Assembly (NCBI RefSeq): GCF_003431825.1
Contig: NZ_CP020083.1
Coordinates: 992,001 to 1,056,000, forward strand
Source of the DNA: Blastomonas fulva
GTDB lineage: Bacteria > Pseudomonadota > Alphaproteobacteria > Sphingomonadales > Sphingomonadaceae
DNA: 64,000 bases
Direction: 5' to 3'
Positions 1 to 7,189 of this stretch are shown piece after piece. How positions within the stretch are numbered: position 1 is the stretch's first letter; each line of letters begins with the position of its first letter. The notes beneath the pieces were generated by a model. It was given only the letters and a program-made list of their open reading frames with translations. It was not told the DNA's origin and ran no database searches. The position numbers and the translations under genes were made by a program.

Positions 1-1
1 C

Positions 2-652
2 GAGATCGGCGGCGAGGCGGTGACCTGCGACCTCACCAGCCGCGCAGACGTCGACGCGCTGTTCGATGGCGCCGCCGCGCGGCACGGCACCGTCGATATC
101 GCGATCAACGCCACCGGCTGGGGGCTGATGAAGTCCTGGGCCGATGTGACCGATGACGACCTCGCCCAGATGGTCGCGCTGCAGTTCACCGGCGTCCACC
201 ACATGCTGAACGCGTGCCTGCGCACGATGACGAACGGCGGATCGGTCATCCAGATCTCGTCTGCCACCACGCAATGCCTGATCTACGATCACGCCGCCTA
301 TATCGGCACCAAGGCAGGGTCGGAGGCGCTGATCCGCTGCTTTGCCAACCAGTATGGTCCAAACGGCATCCGCGCCAATGTCGTCTCGCCGGGGCTGACC
401 GCCACGCCGATGGCGGCAAGCGCGGTAGCGACCCCGGGGCTGGAGGCAGCGTTCGCGAAGGAATATCCGCTGGGCCGGATCGGCACCGCGGACGATATCG
501 CGCACACCGTGCTGTGGCTGTGCGACGATCGCACCTTCGTGACCGGGCAGAATATCCACGCCAATGGCGGGCTGACGCTGCGGCGCAACCCGCGCCCCGA
601 AGAGATCGGTGCCTCGGTGGGGGCCGCGATGGCCGCGCTGAACCCGCAATGA
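2..652 (+). CDS. SDR-family oxidoreductase, 5'-truncated by the window edge
   Basis: This is the C-terminal part of a short-chain dehydrogenase/reductase, an NAD(P)-dependent enzyme with a Rossmann fold. The reading frame is open from base 2, so the N-terminal TGxxxGxG nucleotide-binding motif lies outside the window. Visible SDR marks are the INATG segment (the NAG-type motif), the catalytic serine in QISSAT, and the catalytic Y-x3-K in AAYIGTKAG, followed by the usual P-G loop (VSPGLTATPM). The C-terminal NGG (HANGGLTL) is also typical. It stops four bases before the next gene, so the two are probably co-transcribed. The substrate cannot be told from the sequence; the neighbouring sugar-isomerase-like gene suggests a polyol, sugar or related small carbonyl compound, which is inference only. 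Confidence 0.9.
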   Translation, partial: EIGGEAVTCDLTSRADVDALFDGAAARHGTVDIAINATGWGLMKSWADVTDDDLAQMVALQFTGVHHMLNACLRTMTNGGSVIQISSATTQCLIYDHAAYIGTKAGSEALIRCFANQYGPNGIRANVVSPGLTATPMAASAVATPGLEAAFAKEYPLGRIGTADDIAHTVLWLCDDRTFVTGQNIHANGGLTLRRNPRPEEIGASVGAAMAALNPQ

Positions 653-656
653 CCGC

Positions 657-1457
657 ATGAGCGGCCATCTGCTCTCGCTGGCATCGGGCGTTCTGCCTGA
701 ATTCTCGCCCGAGCAGACTGCGGCTGCAGCCATTGCCGCGGGATGGCCCGCTGTCGGCATCTGGGTCGAGCCATCGACCTGGACGGCGGCGACCGCCGCA
801 GAGGTTCGCGCCCGCACCCGGGACGCGGGGACCGTGGTGCTCGATGTCGAGGTCGTCTGGCTGAAGCCCGGCGCGGACGATCCCGATCATCTGCGAATCA
901 TCGATGCCGGTGCCACGATCGACGCGCGCAACGTGCTGGTGGTCAGCTCCGACCCCGACCCGCAGTCCAGCGCCGACAAGCTGCGGCGGCTGTGCGAACA
1001 CGCCGCCGATCGGGCGATGCGGGTATGCCTGGAGTTTGCCGCCTTTACCGAGATCGCCTCGCTCGCCGCCGCGCTCGATGTCATCAGCCGCACCAACCAT
1101 CCCGCCGCCGGGTTGTTGATCGATCCGCTGCATTTCGCGCGCACCGGGGCCACTCCGGCCATGTTGCAGGGCGTCGATCCGCGCCTGCTGCCCTATGCGC
1201 AGTTCTGCGATGCCGCAGCTTTGGGGCCATTGCCGCAGGATGTGCCCGCCATCATCGAGGAAGCGCTCGACCTGCGGCTCGACATTGCCACCGGAGGCCT
1301 GCCGCTGCGCGCATTGATCGATGCACTGCCATCGGCAATTCCGCTCAGCATCGAGCTGCGGTCCAGGGCGCTCAGGGACGGTTTTGCCGATCCGGCAGAG
1401 CGCGCAGCCGCGCTGCTGGCCGCAACCCGTAGCGGCATGGCGGTGCTGCAACGCTGA
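657..1457 (+). CDS. Sugar phosphate isomerase/epimerase-like TIM-barrel protein
   Basis: A 266-residue protein resembling the xylose isomerase-like/AP-endonuclease-2 TIM-barrel superfamily. Support: the overall length, alternating helix-strand pattern, the VGIWVEP start of an early strand, the VCLEFAAF strand carrying a likely metal-ligand glutamate, the LLIDPLHFARTG strand-loop with Asp and His, and the terminal SIELRS strand, which matches the last metal-binding glutamate of the family. The start ATG lies four bases after the SDR stop, indicating an operon with the dehydrogenase, a common pairing in sugar, inositol or quinate-type catabolism. The protein is probably cytosolic. The substrate is unknown, and family assignment is by pattern, not by a search. 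Confidence 0.7.
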   Translation: MSGHLLSLASGVLPEFSPEQTAAAAIAAGWPAVGIWVEPSTWTAATAAEVRARTRDAGTVVLDVEVVWLKPGADDPDHLRIIDAGATIDARNVLVVSSDPDPQSSADKLRRLCEHAADRAMRVCLEFAAFTEIASLAAALDVISRTNHPAAGLLIDPLHFARTGATPAMLQGVDPRLLPYAQFCDAAALGPLPQDVPAIIEEALDLRLDIATGGLPLRALIDALPSAIPLSIELRSRALRDGFADPAERAAALLAATRSGMAVLQR

Positions 1458-1583
1458 CCCGGGCGCAGCGGTCGCAACTTTTGGCCTAAAATCTGCGCAT
1501 CTGCTGGATCATCGGCCACGTAACGTTATAGTGCTGCACAATCTGCCCGCGCATTCGGGTCGCAACCAGGGGCCAATTATCAC

Positions 1584-3062
1584 GTGAAGAAAGCTGCTGT
1601 CATCGGGTCGGGATTCGGCGGGCTGGCGCTCGCCATCCGCCTGCAATCTGCCGGAATTGCCACCACCGTTATCGAAGGCCGCGACAAGCCGGGCGGCCGC
1701 GCCTATTTCTGGGAAAAGGACGGCTTCACCTTCGATGCCGGTCCCACCGTGATCACCGATCCGCCGTGCCTCGAGGAGCTGTGGGCGCTTTCGGGCCACC
1801 ACATCAGCGAGGATGTCGAGCTGATGCCGGTGATGCCGTTCTATCGGCTCAACTGGCCCGACGGCACCAATTTCGATTATTCGAACGACGAGGCGAGCCT
1901 GCGCGCCGAGATCGAGAAGCTCAACCCCGCCGATGTCGCGGGTTACGAGAAGTTCCTGACCTACAGTGCCGGCGTGCACGACGAGGGCTATCTCAAGCTC
2001 GGCCACAAGGCGTTTCTCGACTTTGCCAGCATGATCAAGGCGGCGCCCGCGCTGATGAAGTATCAGGCCTGGCGCTCGGTCTATTCGATCGTGTCATCGT
2101 TCGTGAAGAACGAGAAATTGCGCGAGGCCTTGAGCTTCCACACGCTGTTGGTCGGCGGCAACCCGATGAAGACCAGCTCGATCTACGCCCTCATCCACAA
2201 GCTGGAAAAGGACGGCGGCGTCTGGTTCGCGCGAGGAGGTACCAACAAGCTGATCGCAGGCATGGTCACGCATTTCGAGCGGATCGGCGGCACCATCCGC
2301 CTCAACGATCCGGTCACCGAGATCGAGACGATGGGCGACAAGGTCACCGGCGTGGTGACCAAGAGCGGCTGGCGTGACAGCTTCGATGCGGTCGCCAGCA
2401 ACGCAGACATCGTGCACAGCTATCGCGACCTGCTGGGCAAATCGGGCCGCGGCAAGCGCGCGGCGGCGAGCCTCAAGAAGAAGAAGTTCTCGCCCTCCTT
2501 GTTCGTCGCGCATTTCGGCATCAAGGGTGACTGGCCCGGAATTCCGCACCACATGATCCTGTTCGGTCCGCGCTACAAGGGCCTACTCGACGATATCTAT
2601 GACCATGGCGTGCTGTCCAAGGACTTCTCCTTGTACCTGCACCACCCGACCGTCACCGATCCCAGCATGGCGCCTCCGGGGCACAGCACCTTCTATGTGC
2701 TCTCCCCCGTGCCGCATCAGGGCAAATTGCCGATCGACTGGAAGGAAATGGGTCCGATCTACGAAAAGCGGATCCTCGACGAGATCGGCCACCGGCTGAT
2801 CCCGGATATCCACGAGCGGATCGTCACCAGCTTCCATTACACGCCGCAGGATTTCAGTAACGATCTCAACGCGCATCTGGGAAGCGCGTTCAGCCTCGAG
2901 CCGCTGCTGACGCAAAGCGCGTATTTCCGCACGCACAACCGCGACGATGCCATTCCGAACATGTATTTCGTGGGCGCAGGCACGCATCCGGGCGCGGGCA
3001 TCCCCGGCGTGGTCGGCAGCGCCAAGGCGACGGCTGCATTGATGCTGGAAGATATGCTCTGA
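1584..3062 (+). CDS. crtI: Phytoene desaturase (carotenoid biosynthesis)
   Basis: A 492-residue flavoprotein of the bacterial CrtI type, which introduces several double bases into phytoene to give neurosporene or lycopene at the membrane. The N-terminus has the dinucleotide-binding GSGFGG motif at residues 8-13, followed by the conserved GGRAYFWEKDGFTFDAGPTVI region. The C-terminal signature is also present (YFVGAGTHPGAGIPGVVGSAK), together with MKTSSIYALIHKLE in the middle. The start is GTG, the only reasonable start before the nucleotide-binding motif. The partner crtB lies 1.4 kb downstream on the same strand, separated by two unrelated-looking genes. Length and motifs are normal for the family. 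The exact number of desaturation steps cannot be read from the sequence. Confidence 0.95.
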   Translation: MKKAAVIGSGFGGLALAIRLQSAGIATTVIEGRDKPGGRAYFWEKDGFTFDAGPTVITDPPCLEELWALSGHHISEDVELMPVMPFYRLNWPDGTNFDYSNDEASLRAEIEKLNPADVAGYEKFLTYSAGVHDEGYLKLGHKAFLDFASMIKAAPALMKYQAWRSVYSIVSSFVKNEKLREALSFHTLLVGGNPMKTSSIYALIHKLEKDGGVWFARGGTNKLIAGMVTHFERIGGTIRLNDPVTEIETMGDKVTGVVTKSGWRDSFDAVASNADIVHSYRDLLGKSGRGKRAAASLKKKKFSPSLFVAHFGIKGDWPGIPHHMILFGPRYKGLLDDIYDHGVLSKDFSLYLHHPTVTDPSMAPPGHSTFYVLSPVPHQGKLPIDWKEMGPIYEKRILDEIGHRLIPDIHERIVTSFHYTPQDFSNDLNAHLGSAFSLEPLLTQSAYFRTHNRDDAIPNMYFVGAGTHPGAGIPGVVGSAKATAALMLEDML

Positions 3063-3068
3063 CACTCA

Positions 3069-3231
3069 AATCCTCCTCGAGCTTGTCTCGGGGAGGGGGA
3101 CCGCCGACCAGAGGTCGGTGGTGGAGGGGAGGCGGTGTTGCGCTTCGCCTCCAATGATGCACTATCCCGCTTCCCCTCCACCACCCGCTGCGCGGGCGGT
3201 CCCCCTCCCCCAGCAAGCTGTGGGAGGATTT
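3069..3231. repeat. Large intergenic inverted repeat, family R1, copy 1
   Basis: The two outer arms (3069-3142 and 3171-3231) are imperfect reverse complements rich in GGGGAGGGGGACC / GGTCCCCCTCCCC, with local stem-loops inside. A related element of about the same size is at 3634-3793 and a short single-hairpin version at 50662-50693. All three are intergenic. It could act as a transcription terminator for crtI or be a dispersed palindromic (REP/MITE-like) element. Confidence 0.85.
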
Positions 3232-3249
3232 GAGAACGGAGCAAATATC

Positions 3250-3624
3250 ATGCACACCGGATCATGCCTCTGTGGTGCGATCACCTTCACCGTCTCGGCC
3301 CCGCTCAAGCGTCCGGATGCCTGCCATTGCGGACAGTGCCGCAAGCAATCGGGGCATTACTGGGCCTCGACCGACGTCAAGCGCAGCGCCCTTGCGATCA
3401 CCGGCGCGGGCCATATCCGCTGGTACCAGTCGAGCCCCAAGGTGCGGCGCGGGTTCTGCGATACCTGCGGCAGCTTCCTGTTCTGGGACCCGCCGCAGCG
3501 CGATTCGCTGGCCGTGGCGATGGGCGCGTTCGATGCGCCGACCGACACGCACCTGCACGTCCACATCTTCACTGCGGACAAGGGCGATTATTACGCCATC
3601 GCCGACGGCCTGCCCCAGGAGTGA
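3250..3624 (+). CDS. GFA-family (glutathione-dependent formaldehyde-activating-like) zinc protein
   Basis: A 124-residue member of the GFA/CENP-V family. The zinc-binding cysteines are visible: GSCLCGAITF near the N-terminus, CHCGQCRKQSG shortly after, and FCDTCGSFLFWDP in the second half. The start at 3250 was chosen because it gives the normal family N-terminus (MHTGSCLCG); upstream in-frame codons translate the repeat element and look non-genic. Members of this family are widespread and most are biochemically uncharacterised, so a role in glutathione-dependent formaldehyde handling should not be assumed. The gene is bracketed on both sides by copies of the R1 repeat and interrupts the carotenoid gene group, which suggests it was inserted as a unit. 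Probably cytosolic. Confidence 0.88.
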   Translation: MHTGSCLCGAITFTVSAPLKRPDACHCGQCRKQSGHYWASTDVKRSALAITGAGHIRWYQSSPKVRRGFCDTCGSFLFWDPPQRDSLAVAMGAFDAPTDTHLHVHIFTADKGDYYAIADGLPQE

Positions 3625-3633
3625 CATCCTTAT

Positions 3634-3793
3634 AAATCCTCCCCCAGCTTGCTTGGGGAGGGGGACCGCCAGCGTAGCTGGTGGTGGAGGGGCGGCGGGG
3701 TGGCACACAATTCCAGCAAGGCACTATCTCGCTTCCCCTCCACCATTCGCTTCGCGAACGGTCCCCCTCCCCAAGACAAGCTCGGGGAGGATT
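3634..3793. repeat. Large intergenic inverted repeat, family R1, copy 2
   Basis: Arms of about 60 bases begin AAATCCTCCCCCAGCTTG and end CAAGCTCGGGGAGGATT. The central part shares the GCACTATC(C/T)CGCTTCCCC stretch with copy 1 at 3069-3231, so the two are diverged copies in the same orientation. They enclose the GFA-family gene. Confidence 0.85.
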
Positions 3794-3858
3794 GAACAGC
3801 CTTGCCCCTTGCGACATTTCAGGCGATGGACCGGACACCCCACACAGCAGGAATCACC

Positions 3859-4452
3859 ATGACCGCCCCCTTCAAGCGCCTGGCCATCTATTGCGGCTCC
3901 GCCACGCCCTCCGACCCCGTCTATATCGAGAACGCCCGCATGGTCGGCGCGACGCTCGCCGGGCGCGGGATCGGCGTGGTTTATGGCGGCGGGCGGCTGG
4001 GGCTGATGGGCGCAGTGGCCGATGCCGCGCTCGATCTGGGCGGCGAAGTGATCGGCATCATCCCCGAAGCTCTGGTCCAGGCCGAGGTCGCGCACCAGGG
4101 CTGCACCGAGCTGCACGTCGTCCCCGGCATGCACGCACGCAAGCAGAAGTTCACCGATCTGGCTGACGGCTTTGTCGTGCTGCCCGGCGGGGTGGGCACG
4201 ATGGACGAACTGTGGGAGGCAATCAGCTGGTCGCAGCTGGGCTATCACACCGACCCTGTGGGCCTGCTCAACATCAACGGCTTCTACGACGAGCTGATCG
4301 CGTTCAACCGCCACATGATCGAGGTCGGCTTCATCCGCCCGCAGCATGCTGACATCCTGATCGTCGACGAGACGCTCGACGGGCTGCTCGCCAAGATGGA
4401 AGCCTATCAGCCGCACCGTACGATCTTCGCGATGACGGCGGATGATCTTTGA
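3859..4452 (+). CDS. LOG-family protein (TIGR00730-type Rossmann fold)
   Basis: A 197-residue protein of the LOG family, whose characterised members are cytokinin riboside 5'-monophosphate phosphoribohydrolases or related nucleotide-5'-monophosphate nucleosidases. The two hallmark motifs are present: GGGRLGLMGAVADAAL near residue 50, and LPGGVGTMDELWE (PGGxGTxxE) around residue 110. The start at 3859 has AGGAA just upstream and matches the usual N-terminus (RLAIYCGSA); a longer frame from 3802 begins beside repeat sequence. Its stop overlaps the crtB start, so it is translationally coupled to phytoene synthase. In bacteria the housekeeping role is thought to be removal of odd nucleotides; a specific link to carotenoids is not established. 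Confidence 0.9.
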   Translation: MTAPFKRLAIYCGSATPSDPVYIENARMVGATLAGRGIGVVYGGGRLGLMGAVADAALDLGGEVIGIIPEALVQAEVAHQGCTELHVVPGMHARKQKFTDLADGFVVLPGGVGTMDELWEAISWSQLGYHTDPVGLLNINGFYDELIAFNRHMIEVGFIRPQHADILIVDETLDGLLAKMEAYQPHRTIFAMTADDL

Positions 4453-5434
4453 AGGATCGGGCGGGGCTGTGACTCCTTCCCCCACCCCAACCCCTCCCCT
4501 CAGCGGGAGGGGCTTTGATCGCGCCGCCCTCGTCGCCTACGCCCGCGATTCGATCGCGCGCGGCTCCAAATCCTTCGCGCTCGCCTCGAAGCTGTTCGAT
4601 GCCCCCACCCGCGAGCGCGCCTGGCTGCTCTATGCCTGGTGCCGCAAGTGCGACGACCTCGCCGACGGGCAGGACATGGGCCATGGCATGAGCGCGGTCA
4701 CCGATGCGCACGCCCGCGTCGCCTATATCCGCGAACAGACCCAGGCTGCGCTCGCAGGCGCGCCGACCGACGACCCGGCCTTCGCCGCGCTGGCGGTGGT
4801 CGCTGCCGAGTGCCGCCTGCCGCACCGCTATATCTTCGATGTCATCGACGGGTTCGATCTCGACGCGCAGGAATGGCGCCCGCGCAGCGCAAACGACCTT
4901 TACCAGTATTGCTATCATGTCGCAGGCGCGGTCGGGCTGCTGATGGCGATCGTAATGGGGGTCGATCCCGATGACGACGCCACGTTAGACCGCGCCTGCG
5001 ATCTGGGGCTGGCGTTCCAGCTCGCCAATATCGCGCGCGACCTGTCCGAGGACGATTCGGTGGGCCGCTGCTATCTGCCGATGGAGTGGCTGGCAGAGAT
5101 GGACATTCCGCCGGGCCAGCACATGAAACCCTGGCTTCGCTCGCAGCTGGTGCCGCTGGCGGCGCGGCTGGCGGATCGGTCGGAGGCGCACGAGGCATCG
5201 GCGCGGGTGGGGGCGGAAAAGCTGCCGTTCCGCGCGCGCTGGGCGGTGCTGGCTGCAGCGGGAATCTATGGCGACATCGCCCGCGAGGTGCGCCGCCGCG
5301 GCGCGCAGGCCTGGGATCACCGGGTGATCACCACGGGCGGGCAGAAGATCGGCTGGCTGGCGCGCAGCGGCTGGCAGGCGGCATCGCGTCCCGATCCGGT
5401 CGGCCGCGAGGGGCTGTGGACCCGGCCGCGCTGA
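4442..5434 (+). CDS. crtB: Phytoene synthase
   Basis: A 330-residue squalene/phytoene synthase that condenses two geranylgeranyl diphosphates into phytoene. The first aspartate-rich motif is YAWCRKCDDLADG and the second is LGLAFQLANIARDLSEDDSVGRCYLP; SIARGSKSFALASKLFD is the usual N-terminal substrate motif. The only in-frame start before that motif is the ATG at 4442, inside the last codons of the LOG-family gene. As a result residues 9-24 translate a palindromic repeat (PTPTPPLSGRG), which is not part of the normal family N-terminus. It works with crtI upstream. The protein is probably a peripheral membrane enzyme. The following gene, on the other strand, ends at the very next base. Confidence 0.93.
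   Translation: MIFEGSGGAVTPSPTPTPPLSGRGFDRAALVAYARDSIARGSKSFALASKLFDAPTRERAWLLYAWCRKCDDLADGQDMGHGMSAVTDAHARVAYIREQTQAALAGAPTDDPAFAALAVVAAECRLPHRYIFDVIDGFDLDAQEWRPRSANDLYQYCYHVAGAVGLLMAIVMGVDPDDDATLDRACDLGLAFQLANIARDLSEDDSVGRCYLPMEWLAEMDIPPGQHMKPWLRSQLVPLAARLADRSEAHEASARVGAEKLPFRARWAVLAAAGIYGDIAREVRRRGAQAWDHRVITTGGQKIGWLARSGWQAASRPDPVGREGLWTRPR
4491..4512. repeat. Short palindrome (family R2 hairpin) inside the crtB 5' end
   Basis: Perfect 8-bp arms CCCCTCCC (4491-4498) and GGGAGGGG (4505-4512) with a 6-base loop. The same arms terminate the R2 elements at 10316-10440 and 18136-18268. Here the hairpin lies within the translated start of crtB. Confidence 0.8.
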
Positions 5435-5869
5435 TCAGGCCGCGCGCGTCGCGGCAATCTGCTCGGCGAGCGGGTATATCTCGCGGTGCTCCATGTCGAT
5501 CCGCTGCGCCAGCGCCGTAAACACCTCGGCCGATTCGCTGCGGAACCGGGCCTGCTGCGCGAGCAGCACATCAGCGCGCTTCCAGCGATCGACAAAGTCC
5601 AGGAACACATCGGCCAGCCCGCCCATCTCGCGCCATGCGCGTTCGCCGATCTCCGCCGTGCGCGGGTGGCTCGACTTGCGCAGCGCCGGATAGAGAATCT
5701 CGTCCTCCAGCGCGAGGTGGATGCGCAGGATGCCGGTCAGCCGCGCCAGCATCAGCGTGATCTCGACCGCGCCGGGGCGGTCTGCAATGTGGGTGGACCG
5801 GGACTGGATGTCCTGAACGATGGCCAGGCAGGCTTCGTGCTGGGATTTCAGTTGAGCGATGCGCCACAT
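5435..5869 (-). CDS. Hemerythrin HHE-domain protein
   Basis: A 144-residue all-helical protein with the hemerythrin-like (HHE) pattern: His11 in the first helix, HLALEDEILYP (His51 with nearby acidic ligands) in the second, and MEHREIYPL (His128 and Glu130) in the last. Such proteins bind a di-iron centre and are involved in oxygen, nitric oxide or iron sensing and storage, or repair of iron-sulfur clusters; which applies here cannot be decided. There is no signal peptide, so it is probably cytosolic. It is convergent with crtB, the stops being on adjacent bases, with no room for a separate terminator. Confidence 0.85.
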   Translation of the reverse strand: MWRIAQLKSQHEACLAIVQDIQSRSTHIADRPGAVEITLMLARLTGILRIHLALEDEILYPALRKSSHPRTAEIGERAWREMGGLADVFLDFVDRWKRADVLLAQQARFRSESAEVFTALAQRIDMEHREIYPLAEQIAATRAA

Positions 5870-6030
5870 GGTGCGGTTGGTCCCAAAGGCAACTCCGGCA
5901 GGAGTGCGTTCACCACAGCTAGCCAGACGTGCTTAACAATCTGCTAACCCCTGCCGGAAACTGCAGTTTCTCGCGGATCATCCCAAGGATGACGCTTGCC
6001 AGCCAAACTGGTTGCATATAGAAACCCAAT

Positions 6031-7158
6031 ATGCGCTTTTCTTCCCCTATCGCCGCCAGAATGACGCTGGGCCTGTTGCTGTCCTGGGCCGCGCTGTCGC
6101 TGGCCTCCTGCTCGGAAGAGAAATCCGCCTCGGCCGCTTCGGGCAGCGAGAAGGTCTATCCGGTGACGCTCGCGATCGTGCAACCGGCGGCGACATCCAA
6201 GACCATCACCGCCGCCGGAACGGTGCGCTATCGCTACGAGACACCTTTGGGCTTCACCAGCGCGGGCAAGATCGCCAGCATCCGGTTTGAGGAGGGCGAC
6301 CGGGTGGTGCCGGGCGCGCTGATCGCGGCGCTCGATGCGACCCAGGTCAATTCCGGCCTCGAAAGTGCACGCGCCGAGCAGCAGCGCGCGCAGGCAGAGC
6401 TTGGCCGCTTCCAGCAGCTGTTCGACAAGGGCTGGGTCACCCGCGCCCAGCTCGAGCGCAGCGAGGCAGCGGCGCGCGCGGCAACCGCGCAGGTGAGCAA
6501 CGCAGGGTTCGCCAGCGGCACATCGCGGATCATCGCCCCATCGGGCGGGATCATCCTGGCGCGCACCGCAGAACCAGGACAGGTGGTCGCAGCAGGCACG
6601 CAGATCGTGGTGCTGGGCGAAACCAGCGGCGGCATGGTGCTGCGCGCGCCGATGATCGACAGCGACATCGGCCGCCTCACCCCCGGAATGCCCGCGCAGG
6701 TGACGCTGTCTGGCCTCGCCGAAGGGGTGATCGAAGGCACGATCAGCGAGATCGACGCCCGCGCCAACCCGACCTCCGGCGCGTTCGAGGTGACCGTGGC
6801 GCTGCCCGCCAATCCCGGTCTGCGCTCGGGCCAGATCGGCACCGCGCAGTTCCGCGTTGCGGCCCAGCCGCAGGACACCGGCCTCGCCATCCCCGCGAGC
6901 GCAGTGTTCAACGTCCGCGCAGGCGAAGGCTTTGTCTATCTGCTCGACGCCAAGGCCAGCCGGGTGCGCGCGCGCGCGGTGCAGATCGGCAGGATCGATG
7001 ACCGCCAGCTGGTCATCACCGGCGGGCTGAAGCCCGGCGACCGGATCGTGGCGAGCGGGCTTGGCCTGCTGGTCGATGGCGCACGGGTCAAGCCGCTGGC
7101 GACCCGCCAGCCCAGCCGGACGCGCCAGCCCGCGCCCGCCTCCATGACGGCCCGGTGA
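6031..7158 (+). CDS. RND efflux periplasmic adaptor, lipoprotein (HlyD/AcrA type)
   Basis: A 375-residue membrane fusion protein linking an inner-membrane RND pump to an outer-membrane channel. The N-terminus has a hydrophobic segment ending in LASC, a lipobox with Cys27, so the mature protein is likely lipid-anchored. The lipoyl/biotinyl-like half motif is seen around GKIASIRFEEGDRVVPGALIAALD, followed by an alpha-helical hairpin (SARAEQQRAQAELGRFQQLF), a second lipoyl half (IIAPSGGIILARTAEPGQVV) and the beta-barrel/membrane-proximal domains. A second possible start (M11, 6061) lies downstream. The permease gene begins 31 bases later, forming a two-gene unit. No TolC-type channel gene is present in the window. 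The substrate is unknown. Confidence 0.92.
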   Translation: MRFSSPIAARMTLGLLLSWAALSLASCSEEKSASAASGSEKVYPVTLAIVQPAATSKTITAAGTVRYRYETPLGFTSAGKIASIRFEEGDRVVPGALIAALDATQVNSGLESARAEQQRAQAELGRFQQLFDKGWVTRAQLERSEAAARAATAQVSNAGFASGTSRIIAPSGGIILARTAEPGQVVAAGTQIVVLGETSGGMVLRAPMIDSDIGRLTPGMPAQVTLSGLAEGVIEGTISEIDARANPTSGAFEVTVALPANPGLRSGQIGTAQFRVAAQPQDTGLAIPASAVFNVRAGEGFVYLLDAKASRVRARAVQIGRIDDRQLVITGGLKPGDRIVASGLGLLVDGARVKPLATRQPSRTRQPAPASMTAR

Positions 7159-7189
7159 CGCCTCCGGTGCAGACAGACCGACGCGCGCC

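Noticed and set aside
246-1451. A 401-codon minus-strand open frame over the SDR and TIM-barrel genes
   Set aside because: The plus-strand genes have clear SDR and barrel motifs; the reverse frame is low complexity.
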